Assembly (NCBI GenBank): GCA_964632945.1
Contig: CAZWCX010000017.1
Span: 1 to 64,000 of the forward strand
DNA length: 64,000 nt
Direction: 5' to 3'
From: CAZWCX01 sp964632945
GTDB taxonomy: Bacteria > Planctomycetota > MHYJ01 > WSZJ01 > CAZWCX01
Shown here: piece by piece, positions 1-9,433 of the stretch
Layout: each line of letters begins with the position of its first letter
How positions within the stretch are numbered: the first letter of the stretch is position 1
The notes under the pieces: generated by a model
What the model was told of the DNA's origin: nothing
Seen by the model: the letters and a program-made list of their open reading frames with translations, nothing else
The model's database searches: none
Translations under genes and position numbers: made by a program

Positions 1-1247
1 ACCCCGCCGGCAAACACGGCGTAGGCGGCCGTCACGGCCAGAGACTCGCGCGTGGCCCCGACCAGGTCGGGGCGAGCGGATGCCCCGGCGGGTCCGGGCG
101 CCGCCACCGGCACGCTCCCTCCCTTCAGCGCCCCAAGCGCCGCCGCCGCCAGCAGGAGAAACCAGACCCACCCCCGGAATGGACCCGGCCAGAGCAGGCG
201 CAGGGGGTACCGGAAACCGGTCAGGGCCTCCGCCTCGCGGCGAACCCGGGGCGACTCGTCGGGCGAGTCGAGCGCGAAGACCGCCGAAGAAACCGCGAAC
301 AGCGAGACGATCGACCACGCCCCGGCCGCCAGGATCCAGTCTTGGCTCACGCTCGCGGTCGGAGCCAGGCGCTGCTGGATGAAGACACAGGCCGCCACGA
401 GGGCGGCGAGGGCCAGGGCGCCGAAGAGGCGGGGAGCGGTCGACCGGTTCGCCGTCGGCGGCGTGAGCGCGAGCGTGGCCGCCAGCAGGAGAAATCCCGT
501 TCCCCCCACCGCGGCGAGGGTCGCCCCGGCAGCCAGGGCCTCGACCTCCGCCGCCGACAGGGCTGCAAAGGCGCGCGCGAGTTCGATGTTCGGCAGCCGG
601 TCCGCGCCGAGCTCGGAAAGAACGAAGCTACCACCCGCGAGGATGAGCAGACCGCCCGGCAGGAGCAGGACGGCGTAGCCGATGGTGATCGCGCGCGCGC
701 TCCGCATGGACAGCGCGGAGACGCAGACCGAGTAGGCGGTGACCGCGCCGGCAAGAAGCAACAGCCCGACGGCCGCCACGGCCAGGTCGACGATGCGAAC
801 CCCGCCGAAGAGAAATCCGACGGCGCCGAGGGGCAGCACCGAGGCGTGCAGGACCACCGCGTAGGCCATGGCGGCCATGCATTTTCCCCAGACGATCTCC
901 CAGGGTCGCAGCGTGGTGGTGGCCAGCAGGTCGAGCGTCCCCCGTTCGCGTTCGCCGACGATGGAGGTACAGGCGTACGCGGGCAGAACGAGGAAGGTGA
1001 GCGCGACCTGGGCGAGGACGGTCAGGCAAAAGACGGACGAACCGGTGTGCCCGGCCGAATGCCCCCTCCCTCCGACTCCGGCGGCGAGGGGAAGCACGAC
1101 CAAAGCGGAGGCGACCAGGGCGCCGGCATGAAGGGCGAGAAACCGGTTTCCCCGAAACGTGGCCCGCAGCTCGCGCACGAGAATCGGGTGGGCGATCCAG
1201 GCGGCGCGGCGCGGCGCGGCGACGGGGGCGGTGGCGGACGCGCTCAT
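1..1247 (-). CDS. ABC-2 type transporter permease (3' end outside window)
   Basis: The reading frame is open from an ATG at 1247 to the left edge, giving at least 415 residues without a stop. The N-terminal region has the ABC-2 permease look: an 'HPILVRELRATFRG' cytoplasmic start, a membrane helix, then 'ACTSIVGERERGTLDLLATT', the coupling-helix signature of this family. Several more Leu/Ala/Val-rich membrane segments follow. Its role would be the membrane half of an ABC exporter, but the ATPase gene is not in the window. A GAGG lies 5 bases before the start. It follows the metallopeptidase gene on the same strand after about 100 bases and may share its transcript. The substrate is unknown. 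Confidence 0.8.
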   Translation of the reverse strand, partial: MSASATAPVAAPRRAAWIAHPILVRELRATFRGNRFLALHAGALVASALVVLPLAAGVGGRGHSAGHTGSSVFCLTVLAQVALTFLVLPAYACTSIVGERERGTLDLLATTTLRPWEIVWGKCMAAMAYAVVLHASVLPLGAVGFLFGGVRIVDLAVAAVGLLLLAGAVTAYSVCVSALSMRSARAITIGYAVLLLPGGLLILAGGSFVLSELGADRLPNIELARAFAALSAAEVEALAAGATLAAVGGTGFLLLAATLALTPPTANRSTAPRLFGALALAALVAACVFIQQRLAPTASVSQDWILAAGAWSIVSLFAVSSAVFALDSPDESPRVRREAEALTGFRYPLRLLWPGPFRGWVWFLLLAAAALGALKGGSVPVAAPGPAGASARPDLVGATRESLAVTAAYAVFAGG

Positions 1248-1350
1248 GAGGGCCTCGCGAGGCTCGCGGCACCCGGGCACCGGCCGGGAGCCCCAGGATC
1301 GCCCCACCGTTGTACTCGCCGAACCGGGCCGTGTCGAGGTTCCGGGGCGG

Positions 1351-3201
1351 CTATTTCGGAGTCGACTCGCCGCGGGTCAGTCTCACGACGTAATCCCGCC
1401 ATTCATCCTCGAGCGCGCGCAGGTCGCGAAAGGCATAGACCTCGCGCAGGGCGCCCAGACTCATCGCCAGGGTGATTTCGACCTGGACCGCCACCGCGGT
1501 CTTGCCCTCGTACCGTTTCGCCTCGGCCAGCTTGCGGGCCTGGATCTTGAACCGGTCCTCGACCTCCCGCGCGAAGCGATGGAAGTTCAGGATCCCGCCC
1601 TTGCGGTCGATCAGCCAGTCGACGATCGTCCACGCCTGAGCGGTGAATCGTTGATAGAAGGCGGCGTCCCGGCCGGTCAGCGCGGCGGCGCCGAGCAGGT
1701 CCTCCATGGGGATCTCGCGCCCGTCCTCGAGGGCGCGCTGGACCTGGGCGAAGGCGTCGGTCCGCCGCGCGGAACGCTGCAGCGCAAGGGCCAGGCCCTC
1801 CGCCGCCCAGATCGGCAGCACCCAGCGTTTCTCCGCCTGGATGAGATGGACCAGCTCGTGAGGGAGGGCGTCGGCGATCAGGTCGTCCCCGTCCCCCAAA
1901 ATCCCGATTGCCGTCGTCGCGCTGCCGAGGTTGTGGACGTGCGGGACGGGCTCCGTCCCCTTCCGATCCTCCGGAGACCGGTAGAGGTAGAGCGCCCGCT
2001 TCCGCTCGGGAGTCCAGGTCTGGCCGGGGCCGAGAACCTCCTCGCCGAAGATCCGCAGGTAGTGCTCCAGGGCGATGGCGACGGCGGCCGCCGTCCCTGC
2101 GTCCCGGTGATGAATCGTGAAATGCGGCGTCTCCCGCGTCTGCCACGGCCCATCCGCGCGCGCGGTGCGCGGCAGCAGCGGCTCGGCCTCGTCTTCCAGG
2201 CGGGGCTTCACCGCGACGCGAGTCGCCAGGTATTTCAACTCCTCGACGTCGCTCGGCACCTCCTCGACGGGGAGATCCCGTGCCGGGTCGAGCAACGCGC
2301 GAAAGTGGCGCACGGCCGCCTCGCGGTCGTTGCGGGCGTAGGCGGCCCGGCCCAGCGCGCGATGCGCGATCTGGAGCCCCGGCTCGAAGTCGAGCAGCGC
2401 GGCCAACTGCTCCTCCTTGCGCGCATCGGGCGCCTCCCGATCGAGAATGGCCCGGGCCCGGCACCACGCCAGCCGCATGCGCACCTCGCCGGAAAGGTCG
2501 GGGTCCCGCCGCAGCATTTCCTCGTAGATCGCCAGCGCGGCCGCAGGCTCCTCGCGGAAGAACAACAGGTCGGCGCGGTCCTGGAACGCGCGCCGCTCCC
2601 GGCGGCGAAACTCCATGTCCGGCCCCGCCGGCTTTTGCCGCGCCAGCAACCGGTCCGCCTCCGAAAGGTTGCGGCAGAGGATCGCCACGTCGATCTTGCG
2701 CAGCACGTCGCCGCGGGCGGCGGCGAGCGATTCGCGCATCGCCGCCAAAGCCGGATGATCCCAGACCCCCTCGGGAATCCCGGCCAACACGGACGCCGCC
2801 TCCGCAAAGTCCTCCTGCCGGCACGCGGCCTGCGCCTGCGTCAGCCCGTCACACATCCGCTTCAGGTCGGCGGCCCCGACGTCCCCCTCGATTCGCGCGA
2901 ACAGAACGCCGGCAACCGAGAATTTCTGCCGGCCCAGGAAACCTTCCGCGGCCGCCTTCAATCGCGTCGGATCCCGCTCGACTTCGATCGACGCGACGTC
3001 GTCCTTCTTGATGTGCGATTCGATGCCGGAAGGGAGCGCGACCACAAAGGCCTGCGGCGTTTCGGCGACGACGTACCCCTGCACGACGGGGCCCGAAACG
3101 GTCTTGATCTTGTCCGCATGCGCGCCCGCGGTCGCCAGCGCAAGGGCGGTCAGGAACAGCGCCGTTGCCGCGAAAGAACGCCTGCTCACGGGAGCAGACA
3201 C
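1351..3201 (-). CDS. Secreted HExxH metallopeptidase, peptidase MA-like
   Basis: A 616-residue protein with an N-terminal signal peptide (RRSFAATALFL core, cleavage near AGAHA, residue 29). Directly after it comes a small beta module (about residues 30-75), then a helical TPR-like middle (about 100-340), then a C-terminal peptidase domain. HELVH at 448-452 and a downstream Glu at 468 in WAAEG give the gluzincin zinc site, as in the peptidase MA family. It is probably an exported zinc peptidase or a relative acting outside the cytoplasm; the target is unknown. Its start overlaps the end of the PhoU-like gene by 16 bases, which suggests translational coupling. Confidence 0.78.
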   Translation of the reverse strand: MSAPVSRRSFAATALFLTALALATAGAHADKIKTVSGPVVQGYVVAETPQAFVVALPSGIESHIKKDDVASIEVERDPTRLKAAAEGFLGRQKFSVAGVLFARIEGDVGAADLKRMCDGLTQAQAACRQEDFAEAASVLAGIPEGVWDHPALAAMRESLAAARGDVLRKIDVAILCRNLSEADRLLARQKPAGPDMEFRRRERRAFQDRADLLFFREEPAAALAIYEEMLRRDPDLSGEVRMRLAWCRARAILDREAPDARKEEQLAALLDFEPGLQIAHRALGRAAYARNDREAAVRHFRALLDPARDLPVEEVPSDVEELKYLATRVAVKPRLEDEAEPLLPRTARADGPWQTRETPHFTIHHRDAGTAAAVAIALEHYLRIFGEEVLGPGQTWTPERKRALYLYRSPEDRKGTEPVPHVHNLGSATTAIGILGDGDDLIADALPHELVHLIQAEKRWVLPIWAAEGLALALQRSARRTDAFAQVQRALEDGREIPMEDLLGAAALTGRDAAFYQRFTAQAWTIVDWLIDRKGGILNFHRFAREVEDRFKIQARKLAEAKRYEGKTAVAVQVEITLAMSLGALREVYAFRDLRALEDEWRDYVVRLTRGESTPK

Positions 3202-3800
3202 TCGGCCAGCAACCTCATGTGCCTCACGATCCCCTTGAGGGAATCAATCAGCTCGTGATAGATCGGCGACGCAATGGCGGTGCAGTCCCCGGTCATCAGC
3301 CGGTCGAGGTGGTCGTGGACGGACTGATCCGCCGAGGCGTCCAGCGTGTTCGCGGTGTCGATCAGGTAACGCTGGAGGATCGGGTTGCCGGTCTGGATCG
3401 CATCGCGCGTGCAGTGCAACAGGTGCTCGAGGCTCTCGAACAGGAACTTCAACTCGCGCATCGCTTCGGGGCTGAATTGCACCCGCAGTTCCATCTTGTC
3501 GCGGATCGCCTGGAGGATGGCGATCACATGGTCGCTCACCCGCTCGAGGTGGGACACGATCGCCGCCCAGCGGCGCAGCCGGGGTTCCGCGTCCGGATGG
3601 GCGCTGGCAATCTCCACGATCAAGCCGAGAACTTCGCGCTGCTCTTCCTGGATCACGAAAGCGAGCTTCTCGGCCATATCCCCAAGATCGATCTGATCGT
3701 GCTTCAGCGCCTCCCAGGTCATCTGGAGCATTTCTTCTGCCGTCTTCGACATGAGCAGAAGACGATCCTGGGTCGATCGAATGTCCGTTCCGACCGCCAT
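3186..3800 (-). CDS. PhoU-like helical-bundle protein
   Basis: 204 residues, entirely helical, with repeated Glu/Asp/His-containing helices (for example ERVSDHVIAI, and ESLEHLLHCTRDAIQ) like the metal-binding three-helix bundles of PhoU. PhoU proteins damp phosphate uptake and Pho signalling, but no Pst transporter or PhoR is present here, so a phosphate role is only inferred. The ATG at 3800 was chosen because an AGAGG sits 2-7 bases upstream; an in-frame ATG at 3824 would overlap the predicted promoter start region. It is divergent from ribH. Confidence 0.72.
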   Translation of the reverse strand: MAVGTDIRSTQDRLLLMSKTAEEMLQMTWEALKHDQIDLGDMAEKLAFVIQEEQREVLGLIVEIASAHPDAEPRLRRWAAIVSHLERVSDHVIAILQAIRDKMELRVQFSPEAMRELKFLFESLEHLLHCTRDAIQTGNPILQRYLIDTANTLDASADQSVHDHLDRLMTGDCTAIASPIYHELIDSLKGIVRHMRLLAECLLP

Positions 3801-3831
3801 GGCCTCTGTCCCTCTCGCGAACACCGAAAGA

Positions 3832-3861
3832 ACTCTACCAAATCGAACGGGGGCAGGTCAA
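3832..3861 (-). promoter_or_regulatory. Promoter for the PhoU-like/metallopeptidase transcript
   Basis: On the minus strand TTGACC (3861-3856), an 18-base spacer, and TAGAGT (3837-3832). Transcription would start near 3825, about 25 bases before the 3800 ATG. It sits in an AT-richer patch shared with the divergent ribH promoter. Confidence 0.5.
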
Positions 3862-3897
3862 GGCATGATGATGCATTATCCAAAGGCTTCGCATGAC

Positions 3898-3925
3898 TTG
3901 ACTTCCTTTTGGGCCGAGGTATACT
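3898..3925 (+). promoter_or_regulatory. Promoter for ribH-nusB-ftsY
   Basis: TTGACT (3898-3903), a 16-base spacer and TATACT (3920-3925), close to the sigma70 consensus. The start would fall near 3932, leaving a leader of about 36 bases before the ribH ATG. No FMN riboswitch fits in a leader this short. Confidence 0.6.
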
Positions 3926-3967
3926 GGCCGTGGATGCAACCGGCCTTCCTCCATTCGACGCCACCCC

Positions 3968-4438
3968 ATGGGCAAGAAGATCATCGGCAACCTCGTCGCC
4001 ACCGGCAAGCGCTATGCCTTGGTCGTGGCGCGATTCAATGAATTCTATACCGAGAAGCTCCGCGACGGGGCGGCGGACATGTTGATCCGGCTCGGCGCGC
4101 GACCGGAGGACGTCGACGAAATCTGGGTGCCGGGGGCGTTCGAGATTCCGCTGGCCGCCCAGCGGGCCGCGCGCAGCGGGCGCTACCATGCCGTGATCTG
4201 TCTCGGGGTCGTCATCCGGGGCGCCACGCCCCACTTCGACTACGTGGCCGGGGAATGCGCGGGCGGAGTGGCCGCCGCGGCGCGCGAGAGCGGCGTCCCG
4301 GTGATCTTCGGGGTGGTCACCGCCGACACCCTCGAGCAGGCGACCGAGCGGTGCGGGACCAAGATGGGCAATAAGGGCGCGGACGCGGCCTCGGCGGCGG
4401 TGGAAATGGCCAACCTGCTCGAGCAGATCGGGAAATGA
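3968..4438 (+). CDS. ribH: 6,7-dimethyl-8-ribityllumazine synthase
   Basis: 156 residues, the usual RibH length. It condenses 5-amino-6-ribitylaminouracil with 3,4-dihydroxybutanone phosphate, the penultimate step of riboflavin synthesis. Family signatures are clear: ARFNEFYTEKL near the N-terminus, WVPGAFEIP, the CLGVVIRGATPHFDYV segment with the catalytic His, and FGVVTADTLEQA near the C-terminus. It is the first gene of a tight operon, overlapping nusB by ATGA at 4435-4438. A ribH-nusB pairing is common in bacteria. Flavin supply fits the number of flavoproteins encoded in this window. Confidence 0.97.
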   Translation: MGKKIIGNLVATGKRYALVVARFNEFYTEKLRDGAADMLIRLGARPEDVDEIWVPGAFEIPLAAQRAARSGRYHAVICLGVVIRGATPHFDYVAGECAGGVAAAARESGVPVIFGVVTADTLEQATERCGTKMGNKGADAASAAVEMANLLEQIGK

Positions 4439-4899
4439 AGCTTTCGCCGCGCACGAAGAGCCGGCAACTCGCCCTCCAGATCCTCTATCAGGCGGATGTC
4501 GGCGTGCCGGTGGCGCCCGGGGGGCCCTTCCCGCTCCTGGAGGATACCCTGACCGCACCGGGAGTCCGGGACTATGCCCGCCGGCTTGCCGCCGGGGTGC
4601 TCGAGCGCCGCGCGGAAATCGACTCCACGCTCGGCCGCTACGCGCGCAACTGGAGCGTGAACCGCATGCCGATCCTGGATCGCAACGTCATGCGGATCGG
4701 CGTCTTCGAGCTGGTCTTCGCGGACGAGACGCCGCCCGTGGTGGCGATCGACGAGGCGGTGGAAATGGCCCGGCGGTTCGGGACCGCCGAATCGGGCTCC
4801 TTCGCGAACGGCGTCCTGGATCGGGTGCGGGAGGACCGGGACTCGTTGCGCCAGGAATTCAAGGTCGCGGCGGGAGACTCATGTTCCGAAAAGCCCTAG
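4435..4899 (+). CDS. nusB: Transcription antitermination factor NusB
   Basis: 154 residues. The conserved start (SRQLALQILYQAD) and the C-terminal half (NRMPILDRNVMRIGVFEL, then VAIDEAVEMARRFG and FANGVLDR) are typical NusB. It binds boxA RNA with NusE (S10) for antitermination of rRNA operons. It overlaps ribH upstream by 4 bases and ftsY downstream by 19 bases, so the three genes are almost certainly one transcript with coupled translation. Confidence 0.96.
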   Translation: MKLSPRTKSRQLALQILYQADVGVPVAPGGPFPLLEDTLTAPGVRDYARRLAAGVLERRAEIDSTLGRYARNWSVNRMPILDRNVMRIGVFELVFADETPPVVAIDEAVEMARRFGTAESGSFANGVLDRVREDRDSLRQEFKVAAGDSCSEKP

Positions 4900-5795
4900 A
4901 GAAGCTCAAGACCGGCCTGAGCAAGACGCGCAACGCCTTTCGGCGCGTGCGCGACATGTTTACGTTCCTGCGCAAGATCGACGACGCCTTTCTCGAGGAA
5001 CTCGAAGAGGCCCTCATCACCGCGGACATCGGAGTCAAGGCCACGCAGCGGATCCTCGACGATCTCAAGCGGGCCTACAAGGAGGGCGTGGTCAAGGACC
5101 CCCAGCAGCTGTTCGAACACCTGAAGGCCGACCTCAAGAAGTCGCTCGCCCAGTCTCCCGTCCGGATGAACGCCCCGGAGAAGCCCCCGATGGTCGTCCT
5201 GGTCATCGGGGTGAACGGGACGGGAAAAACGACTTCCGTCGCCAAGATGGCGAAGCACTTCGCCGACCAGGGAAAAAAGGTCATGCTCGCGGCCAGCGAC
5301 ACCTTCCGCGCCGCCGCGATCGACCAGATCTCGATCTGGAGCGAGCGGCTGGGCGTGGAAGTGGTCCGCCACAAGCCCGGCGCCGATCCGAGCGCGGTCG
5401 CCTTCGATGCGGTCGATGCCGCCGCCGCCCGGGGAGCCGACGTCGTCCTCGTCGACACGGCCGGCCGGCTTCACACGCAGGTCAATCTCCTCAAGGAGCT
5501 GGAGAAGATCCATCGCGTCCTGGGCAAGAAGATCCCCGGCGCGCCGCATGAGACGATCCTGGTCCTCGACGCCACGACCGGCCAGAATGCGATCGCCCAG
5601 GCGGTCAACTTCAACCAGGCGGTCCCGGTCACCGGCCTGTTCCTGGCCAAGCTGGACGGCACGGCCAAAGGCGGCATCGTCCTGGCCATCCGCGCCGAGC
5701 TGGACGTGCCGGTGAAGTTCATCGGCCTGGGAGAAAAGTACGAAGACCTCGAACTGTTCGATCCGGACAAGTTCGTGGACGCGCTTTTCGAGTAG
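4881..5795 (+). CDS. ftsY: Signal recognition particle receptor FtsY
   Basis: 304 residues. It lacks the long acidic A domain of E. coli FtsY and starts almost directly with the N domain (about 1-90). The G domain carries G1 GVNGTGKTT (near residue 112), the DTFRAAA motif, DTAGR, and TKLDGTAKGG-type guanine recognition (AKLDGTAKGG), ending in GLGEKYEDLELFDP. It is the membrane-side GTPase that docks SRP-ribosome complexes at SecYEG. The final Asp-Phe-rich segment DKFVDALF is typical of the family. It overlaps the end of nusB. Confidence 0.97.
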   Translation: MFRKALEKLKTGLSKTRNAFRRVRDMFTFLRKIDDAFLEELEEALITADIGVKATQRILDDLKRAYKEGVVKDPQQLFEHLKADLKKSLAQSPVRMNAPEKPPMVVLVIGVNGTGKTTSVAKMAKHFADQGKKVMLAASDTFRAAAIDQISIWSERLGVEVVRHKPGADPSAVAFDAVDAAAARGADVVLVDTAGRLHTQVNLLKELEKIHRVLGKKIPGAPHETILVLDATTGQNAIAQAVNFNQAVPVTGLFLAKLDGTAKGGIVLAIRAELDVPVKFIGLGEKYEDLELFDPDKFVDALFE

Positions 5796-5849
5796 CCCGT
5801 CCACGCGTTCGCTCAGGGGGCATTCGACGCACCATCGGAGGTATCCACG

Positions 5850-7106
5850 ATGACTCGAGCGACCTGGCTGCTCCTGTCCGCCCTGGTTCTCGCCGTCGCC
5901 GGCTTCTCCGGACCGCCCGCGGGCGCGCAGGACGGGGATCCCGTCGTCACCAAGCCGACCAACATCTTCGTCCTGCTCCAGGACAAGCACATGGGCGAGT
6001 GGCGATACGTCGCCACCGCCAATGGCCGGAAGATCGGCACCCTCCGCATGGGGTACAAGATGGACGAGGAGGCCGAGAAGAAGCGGTACTTCGAGGAGGA
6101 GCAGCGCCGATCGGCGGTGGGTCGATCCGAGTTCAAGCGGGAACCCACGTTCGAGCGCCTCCACCAACCCACGGTCCAGCAGAGCTTCACCGCCAACGTC
6201 GGCGCTTACAAGTACGAGTCCAACCCCTTCACCCTCGAGCCCGGAATGACCGCCGGCGTCAAGCGCCTGGCGCGAATCCGCTCCGGCACGGCCCCGCTGG
6301 TGGAGTTCAGCGGCGAACAGCCCTTCCCCCCCGGGGGCGACGAGGTCATGCGCGGCATGGACCTGTCCACGCCGATCTACACCGCCAGCACGCTCCGTCT
6401 GATGCCGCGGCTGGCCGAGGAAAAGCCCGAGTACGTCCGGAAGTTCCTGCTCATGGAGTTCTCCGAACCCAAGCAGAGCGTCGCCTATGTCCCGCTGTCC
6501 CTCGGGCAGGAAACCACCGAGGAATTGACGGTCGACGGCCGCAAAGCCAACTGCCAGGTCTATGTGCTGCGCTCGGACAAAGACGTGGTCGGCCGCTACT
6601 GGGTCCACCCCAAGGGCTATCTGGCGAAGTTCACCGAGAAGCTGTACTACGAACTGGAGGTCACCTACACCCTGGGAACCTCTGCGGAGACGAGCGCGGC
6701 CCTCGAGGAGGCCGGCAAGTTCGGCGCGGACCTGAGCTCCCCGGAGGCCACCGCCCTCCGCTGGGTCAAGGCGGGATTCACGGGCGACCAGGCGGGCTGG
6801 GATGCCGTGGTGGACGCGGCCCGCATCGAGGAGTTCATCGGGGCGATGTCGCCGGATCGGCAGGAACACGCACGAAAGTTCTCGAACGTGGCCGGCGTCA
6901 AGACCGAATTCCTCGAAAACACCTGTGAGCACCTGCTTCGATTCGCCTACCACGTCCGCATGGACGGAGATGCCAGGGCGACGGTCGTGCTCCCGGCGCT
7001 CACGGGCCAGTGGCAGCTCAAGATGGAAAAGACGGCCGGAAAGGCGGGAGACAACCAAAAGGCCGCCGATACGTGGAAGATTGTCGGCATCCTGCCGCTC
7101 TTCTAG
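5850..7106 (+). CDS. Exported protein of unknown function
   Basis: 418 residues with a clear signal peptide (MTRATWLLLSALVLAVAG, cleavage near PAGAQ, residue 27). The body is beta-rich with alternating charged and aromatic residues and has no motif I recognise. Its middle (KMDEEAEKKRYFEEEQRR) is strongly charged. A GGAGG lies 8 bases before the ATG. It sits 54 bases after ftsY and 30 before the malic enzyme gene, so it could be read through from the ribH promoter. No function is proposed. Confidence 0.75.
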   Translation: MTRATWLLLSALVLAVAGFSGPPAGAQDGDPVVTKPTNIFVLLQDKHMGEWRYVATANGRKIGTLRMGYKMDEEAEKKRYFEEEQRRSAVGRSEFKREPTFERLHQPTVQQSFTANVGAYKYESNPFTLEPGMTAGVKRLARIRSGTAPLVEFSGEQPFPPGGDEVMRGMDLSTPIYTASTLRLMPRLAEEKPEYVRKFLLMEFSEPKQSVAYVPLSLGQETTEELTVDGRKANCQVYVLRSDKDVVGRYWVHPKGYLAKFTEKLYYELEVTYTLGTSAETSAALEEAGKFGADLSSPEATALRWVKAGFTGDQAGWDAVVDAARIEEFIGAMSPDRQEHARKFSNVAGVKTEFLENTCEHLLRFAYHVRMDGDARATVVLPALTGQWQLKMEKTAGKAGDNQKAADTWKIVGILPLF

Positions 7107-7135
7107 GGTCCCGCGACGGGCATCGGGAGATCGCC

Positions 7136-8857
7136 ATGTACACGCTGTCCGAAGGGTTCCGGCGCTTCGTGGATCCGGCCACGCAGGAGGTCTATCTGCG
7201 CGTGCCGCTGGTCGGCCAGGAACTGGTGCAAAACCCGATGTTCAACAAGGGCACCGCCTTCACGGTCCAGGAGCGGCGCACCTTGGGGCTGGAGGGGTTT
7301 CTTCCCGCTGCCGTCTCCAGCATGGAGCAGCAACTCGACCGCGCCTACGGGAATTTCCGCCGGCAACCCGACGACCTGGCGCGCCACGAGTATATGAGCG
7401 ACCTCCAGGACCGGAACGAGACGCTTTACTACCGCCTGATCCTGGAGCACCTGCGGGAGATGCTCCCGATCATCTACACGCCGACGGTCGGTCAGGCCTG
7501 CCAGAAGTACAGTCGGATCTTCCGCCGCCCGCGCGGCATGGTGATCACCCCGCATCATCGGGGCCGGGTGCGGGAGGTCCTGCTCAACTATCCGTTCCGC
7601 GATCTGCAAGTGATCGTGGTGACCGACAACGAGCGGATTCTCGGCCTCGGCGATCAGGGGGTCGGCGGGCTCGGCATCCCGATCGGGAAGTCGGCCCTCT
7701 ACGTGGTGGCCGGCGGCTTTCATCCCTCCCGCTGCCTGCCGGTGAGCCTGGACGTGGGGACGAACAACCAATCGCTGGTCGACGATCCCCTCTATCTCGG
7801 CGTCCGGGCGCCGCGCCTGCGGGGGGGCGAATACGACTCGCTCGTGGACGAGTTCGTCGCCGCCGTCCGCGTGGTCTTCCCCCATGCGCTGCTGCAGTGG
7901 GAGGACTTCCGCAAGGAGAACGCGATCCGGTTGCACGAGCGGTACCGGGAGGAGATGCTCTCGTTCAACGACGACGTCCAGGGGACGGGCGCCGTCGTGC
8001 TCGCCGGGGCGCTGTCGGCGTCGAAGATCGCCAACCGCCCGTTCCGGGAAGAGCGCGTGGCGATCCTGGGCGCCGGCGGCGCCGGGATCGGGATCGCGCG
8101 TCAGATCCAGGTTGCCCTGCGGCGGGAGGGCGTCGCCGAGGATCAGGCGCGGCGGCAGATCTGGGTGCTCGACAGCCACGGTCTCCTCCTTGAGGGACGT
8201 TCGGATCCGATCGAAGAGTACAAGACTTCATTCGTGAAGGGGCGCGGAGACGTCGCGAACTGGACCCTGGAGAGCCCGGACCGCGTGGGCCTCTACGATG
8301 TGGTCGAGAACGTGAAGCCCACGATTCTGATCGGAGTGGCGGGACGCGCCGGCCTGTTCGACGAGAAGATCGTGCGCAAGATGGCGAAGTACGTGGAGCG
8401 GCCGGCGATCCTGGCGATCTCGAACCCGAACGTGATGACCGAAGCGCACCCGCAGGACGTGTTCGACTGGACGGAAGGCCGGGCGGTGGTGGCGACCGGA
8501 AGTCCGTTCGAGGACGTCGATTTTCAGGGACGGAAGATCCCGATCTCGCAGGGGAACAACATCTTCGTGTTCCCCGGACTCGGGCTGGGGGTGGCGATCT
8601 CCCATGCGCGCAACGTGACCGACCACATGGTGACCGCGGCGGCGTATGCGCTGCACTGGATGGTCCCCGCGGACCGCATCCAGCACAGCTGCGTCTACCC
8701 CGACATCGTGGACGTGCGCAAAGTGACCCGCGCGGTGGCGCTGGCGGTGGCGCGCGAGGCGGTTCGCAAGGGCGCCGCCCCCTGGGCCGACGAAGAGCAG
8801 CTCAACCGGCGGCTGGACGAGGCCATGTGGTTCCCGCAGTATCTCCCCTACCGGTGA
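7136..8857 (+). CDS. maeA: NAD-dependent malic enzyme
   Basis: 573 residues, the length of the large malic enzymes. It oxidatively decarboxylates malate to pyruvate in the cytoplasm. Diagnostic stretches include NKGTAFTVQERRTLGL, the catalytic Tyr segment LPIIYTPTVGQAC, VVTDNERILGLGDQG, the metal-binding QWEDF, FNDDVQGTGAV, the Rossmann loop ILGAGGAGIGIA, and AISNP-N followed by ATGSPF. The ATG at 7136 has a GGGAGA 5 bases upstream, while upstream in-frame starts would overlap the preceding gene. It links the TCA cycle to pyruvate and supplies reducing power. Confidence 0.94.
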   Translation: MYTLSEGFRRFVDPATQEVYLRVPLVGQELVQNPMFNKGTAFTVQERRTLGLEGFLPAAVSSMEQQLDRAYGNFRRQPDDLARHEYMSDLQDRNETLYYRLILEHLREMLPIIYTPTVGQACQKYSRIFRRPRGMVITPHHRGRVREVLLNYPFRDLQVIVVTDNERILGLGDQGVGGLGIPIGKSALYVVAGGFHPSRCLPVSLDVGTNNQSLVDDPLYLGVRAPRLRGGEYDSLVDEFVAAVRVVFPHALLQWEDFRKENAIRLHERYREEMLSFNDDVQGTGAVVLAGALSASKIANRPFREERVAILGAGGAGIGIARQIQVALRREGVAEDQARRQIWVLDSHGLLLEGRSDPIEEYKTSFVKGRGDVANWTLESPDRVGLYDVVENVKPTILIGVAGRAGLFDEKIVRKMAKYVERPAILAISNPNVMTEAHPQDVFDWTEGRAVVATGSPFEDVDFQGRKIPISQGNNIFVFPGLGLGVAISHARNVTDHMVTAAAYALHWMVPADRIQHSCVYPDIVDVRKVTRAVALAVAREAVRKGAAPWADEEQLNRRLDEAMWFPQYLPYR

Positions 8858-8925
8858 CGGCCGGGCGGGCCCCCAGGCGGCGACCGCCCGCCGCCGGCCC
8901 GGCCCGCGCGGAAAGGACCTCGGGC

Positions 8926-9423
8926 ATGCCGACCCCCTTCTGGATCGGTCCCGTTTTCCAGGGGCGCCTGGCGGTCATGCCGCGACCCCGGGGCGGCGAC
9001 TGGCTCGAGGAGGAAGTGGCCGCCCTTCGCAAGGAGGGGGTCGACGTCCTGATCAGCCTGCTCGCCGATGAGGAGGTGGCGGACTTCCGCCTCGAGGAGG
9101 AAGGGCCGCAGTGCGCGGCCCACGGGATCGAATTCCTCCGCTACCCGGTCACGGACCATTCGGTCCCGCCGTTCAACGAGGAAACCGCCGCGTTCGTGCA
9201 CGGCATCGCCGCCCGCCTGCGGGAGGGAAAATCCGTCGTGGTCCACTGTTTCGCCGGCATCGGCCGATCGGTCCTGATGGCGGCAAGCGCCATGGCGATC
9301 GCGGGGACCGGACCCGATGACGCCTTTGCCGCCATCGCCAACGCTCGGGGATGGGGCGTCCCCGACACCGAAGAGCAGCGCCGGTGGGTGGTCGCGTTCG
9401 CCGCCGCCCGCGCGAAGTCGTGA
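8926..9423 (+). CDS. Dual-specificity/tyrosine phosphatase-like protein
   Basis: 165 residues with the Cys-x5-Arg phosphatase loop HCFAGIGRS (Cys108, Arg114) and a candidate general acid Asp77 in YPVTDHSVPP. The fold and length match the cyclin-dependent-kinase-inhibitor-3/DSP-like bacterial phosphatases. The substrate could be a phosphoprotein, which is plausible given the two Ser/Thr kinases in the window, or a small phosphate ester. The ATG at 8926 has AAAGGA upstream; a GTG-type start further upstream would overlap maeA. It lies only 10 bases before fadE. Confidence 0.82.
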   Translation: MPTPFWIGPVFQGRLAVMPRPRGGDWLEEEVAALRKEGVDVLISLLADEEVADFRLEEEGPQCAAHGIEFLRYPVTDHSVPPFNEETAAFVHGIAARLREGKSVVVHCFAGIGRSVLMAASAMAIAGTGPDDAFAAIANARGWGVPDTEEQRRWVVAFAAARAKS

Positions 9424-9433
9424 GGGGTTCGCG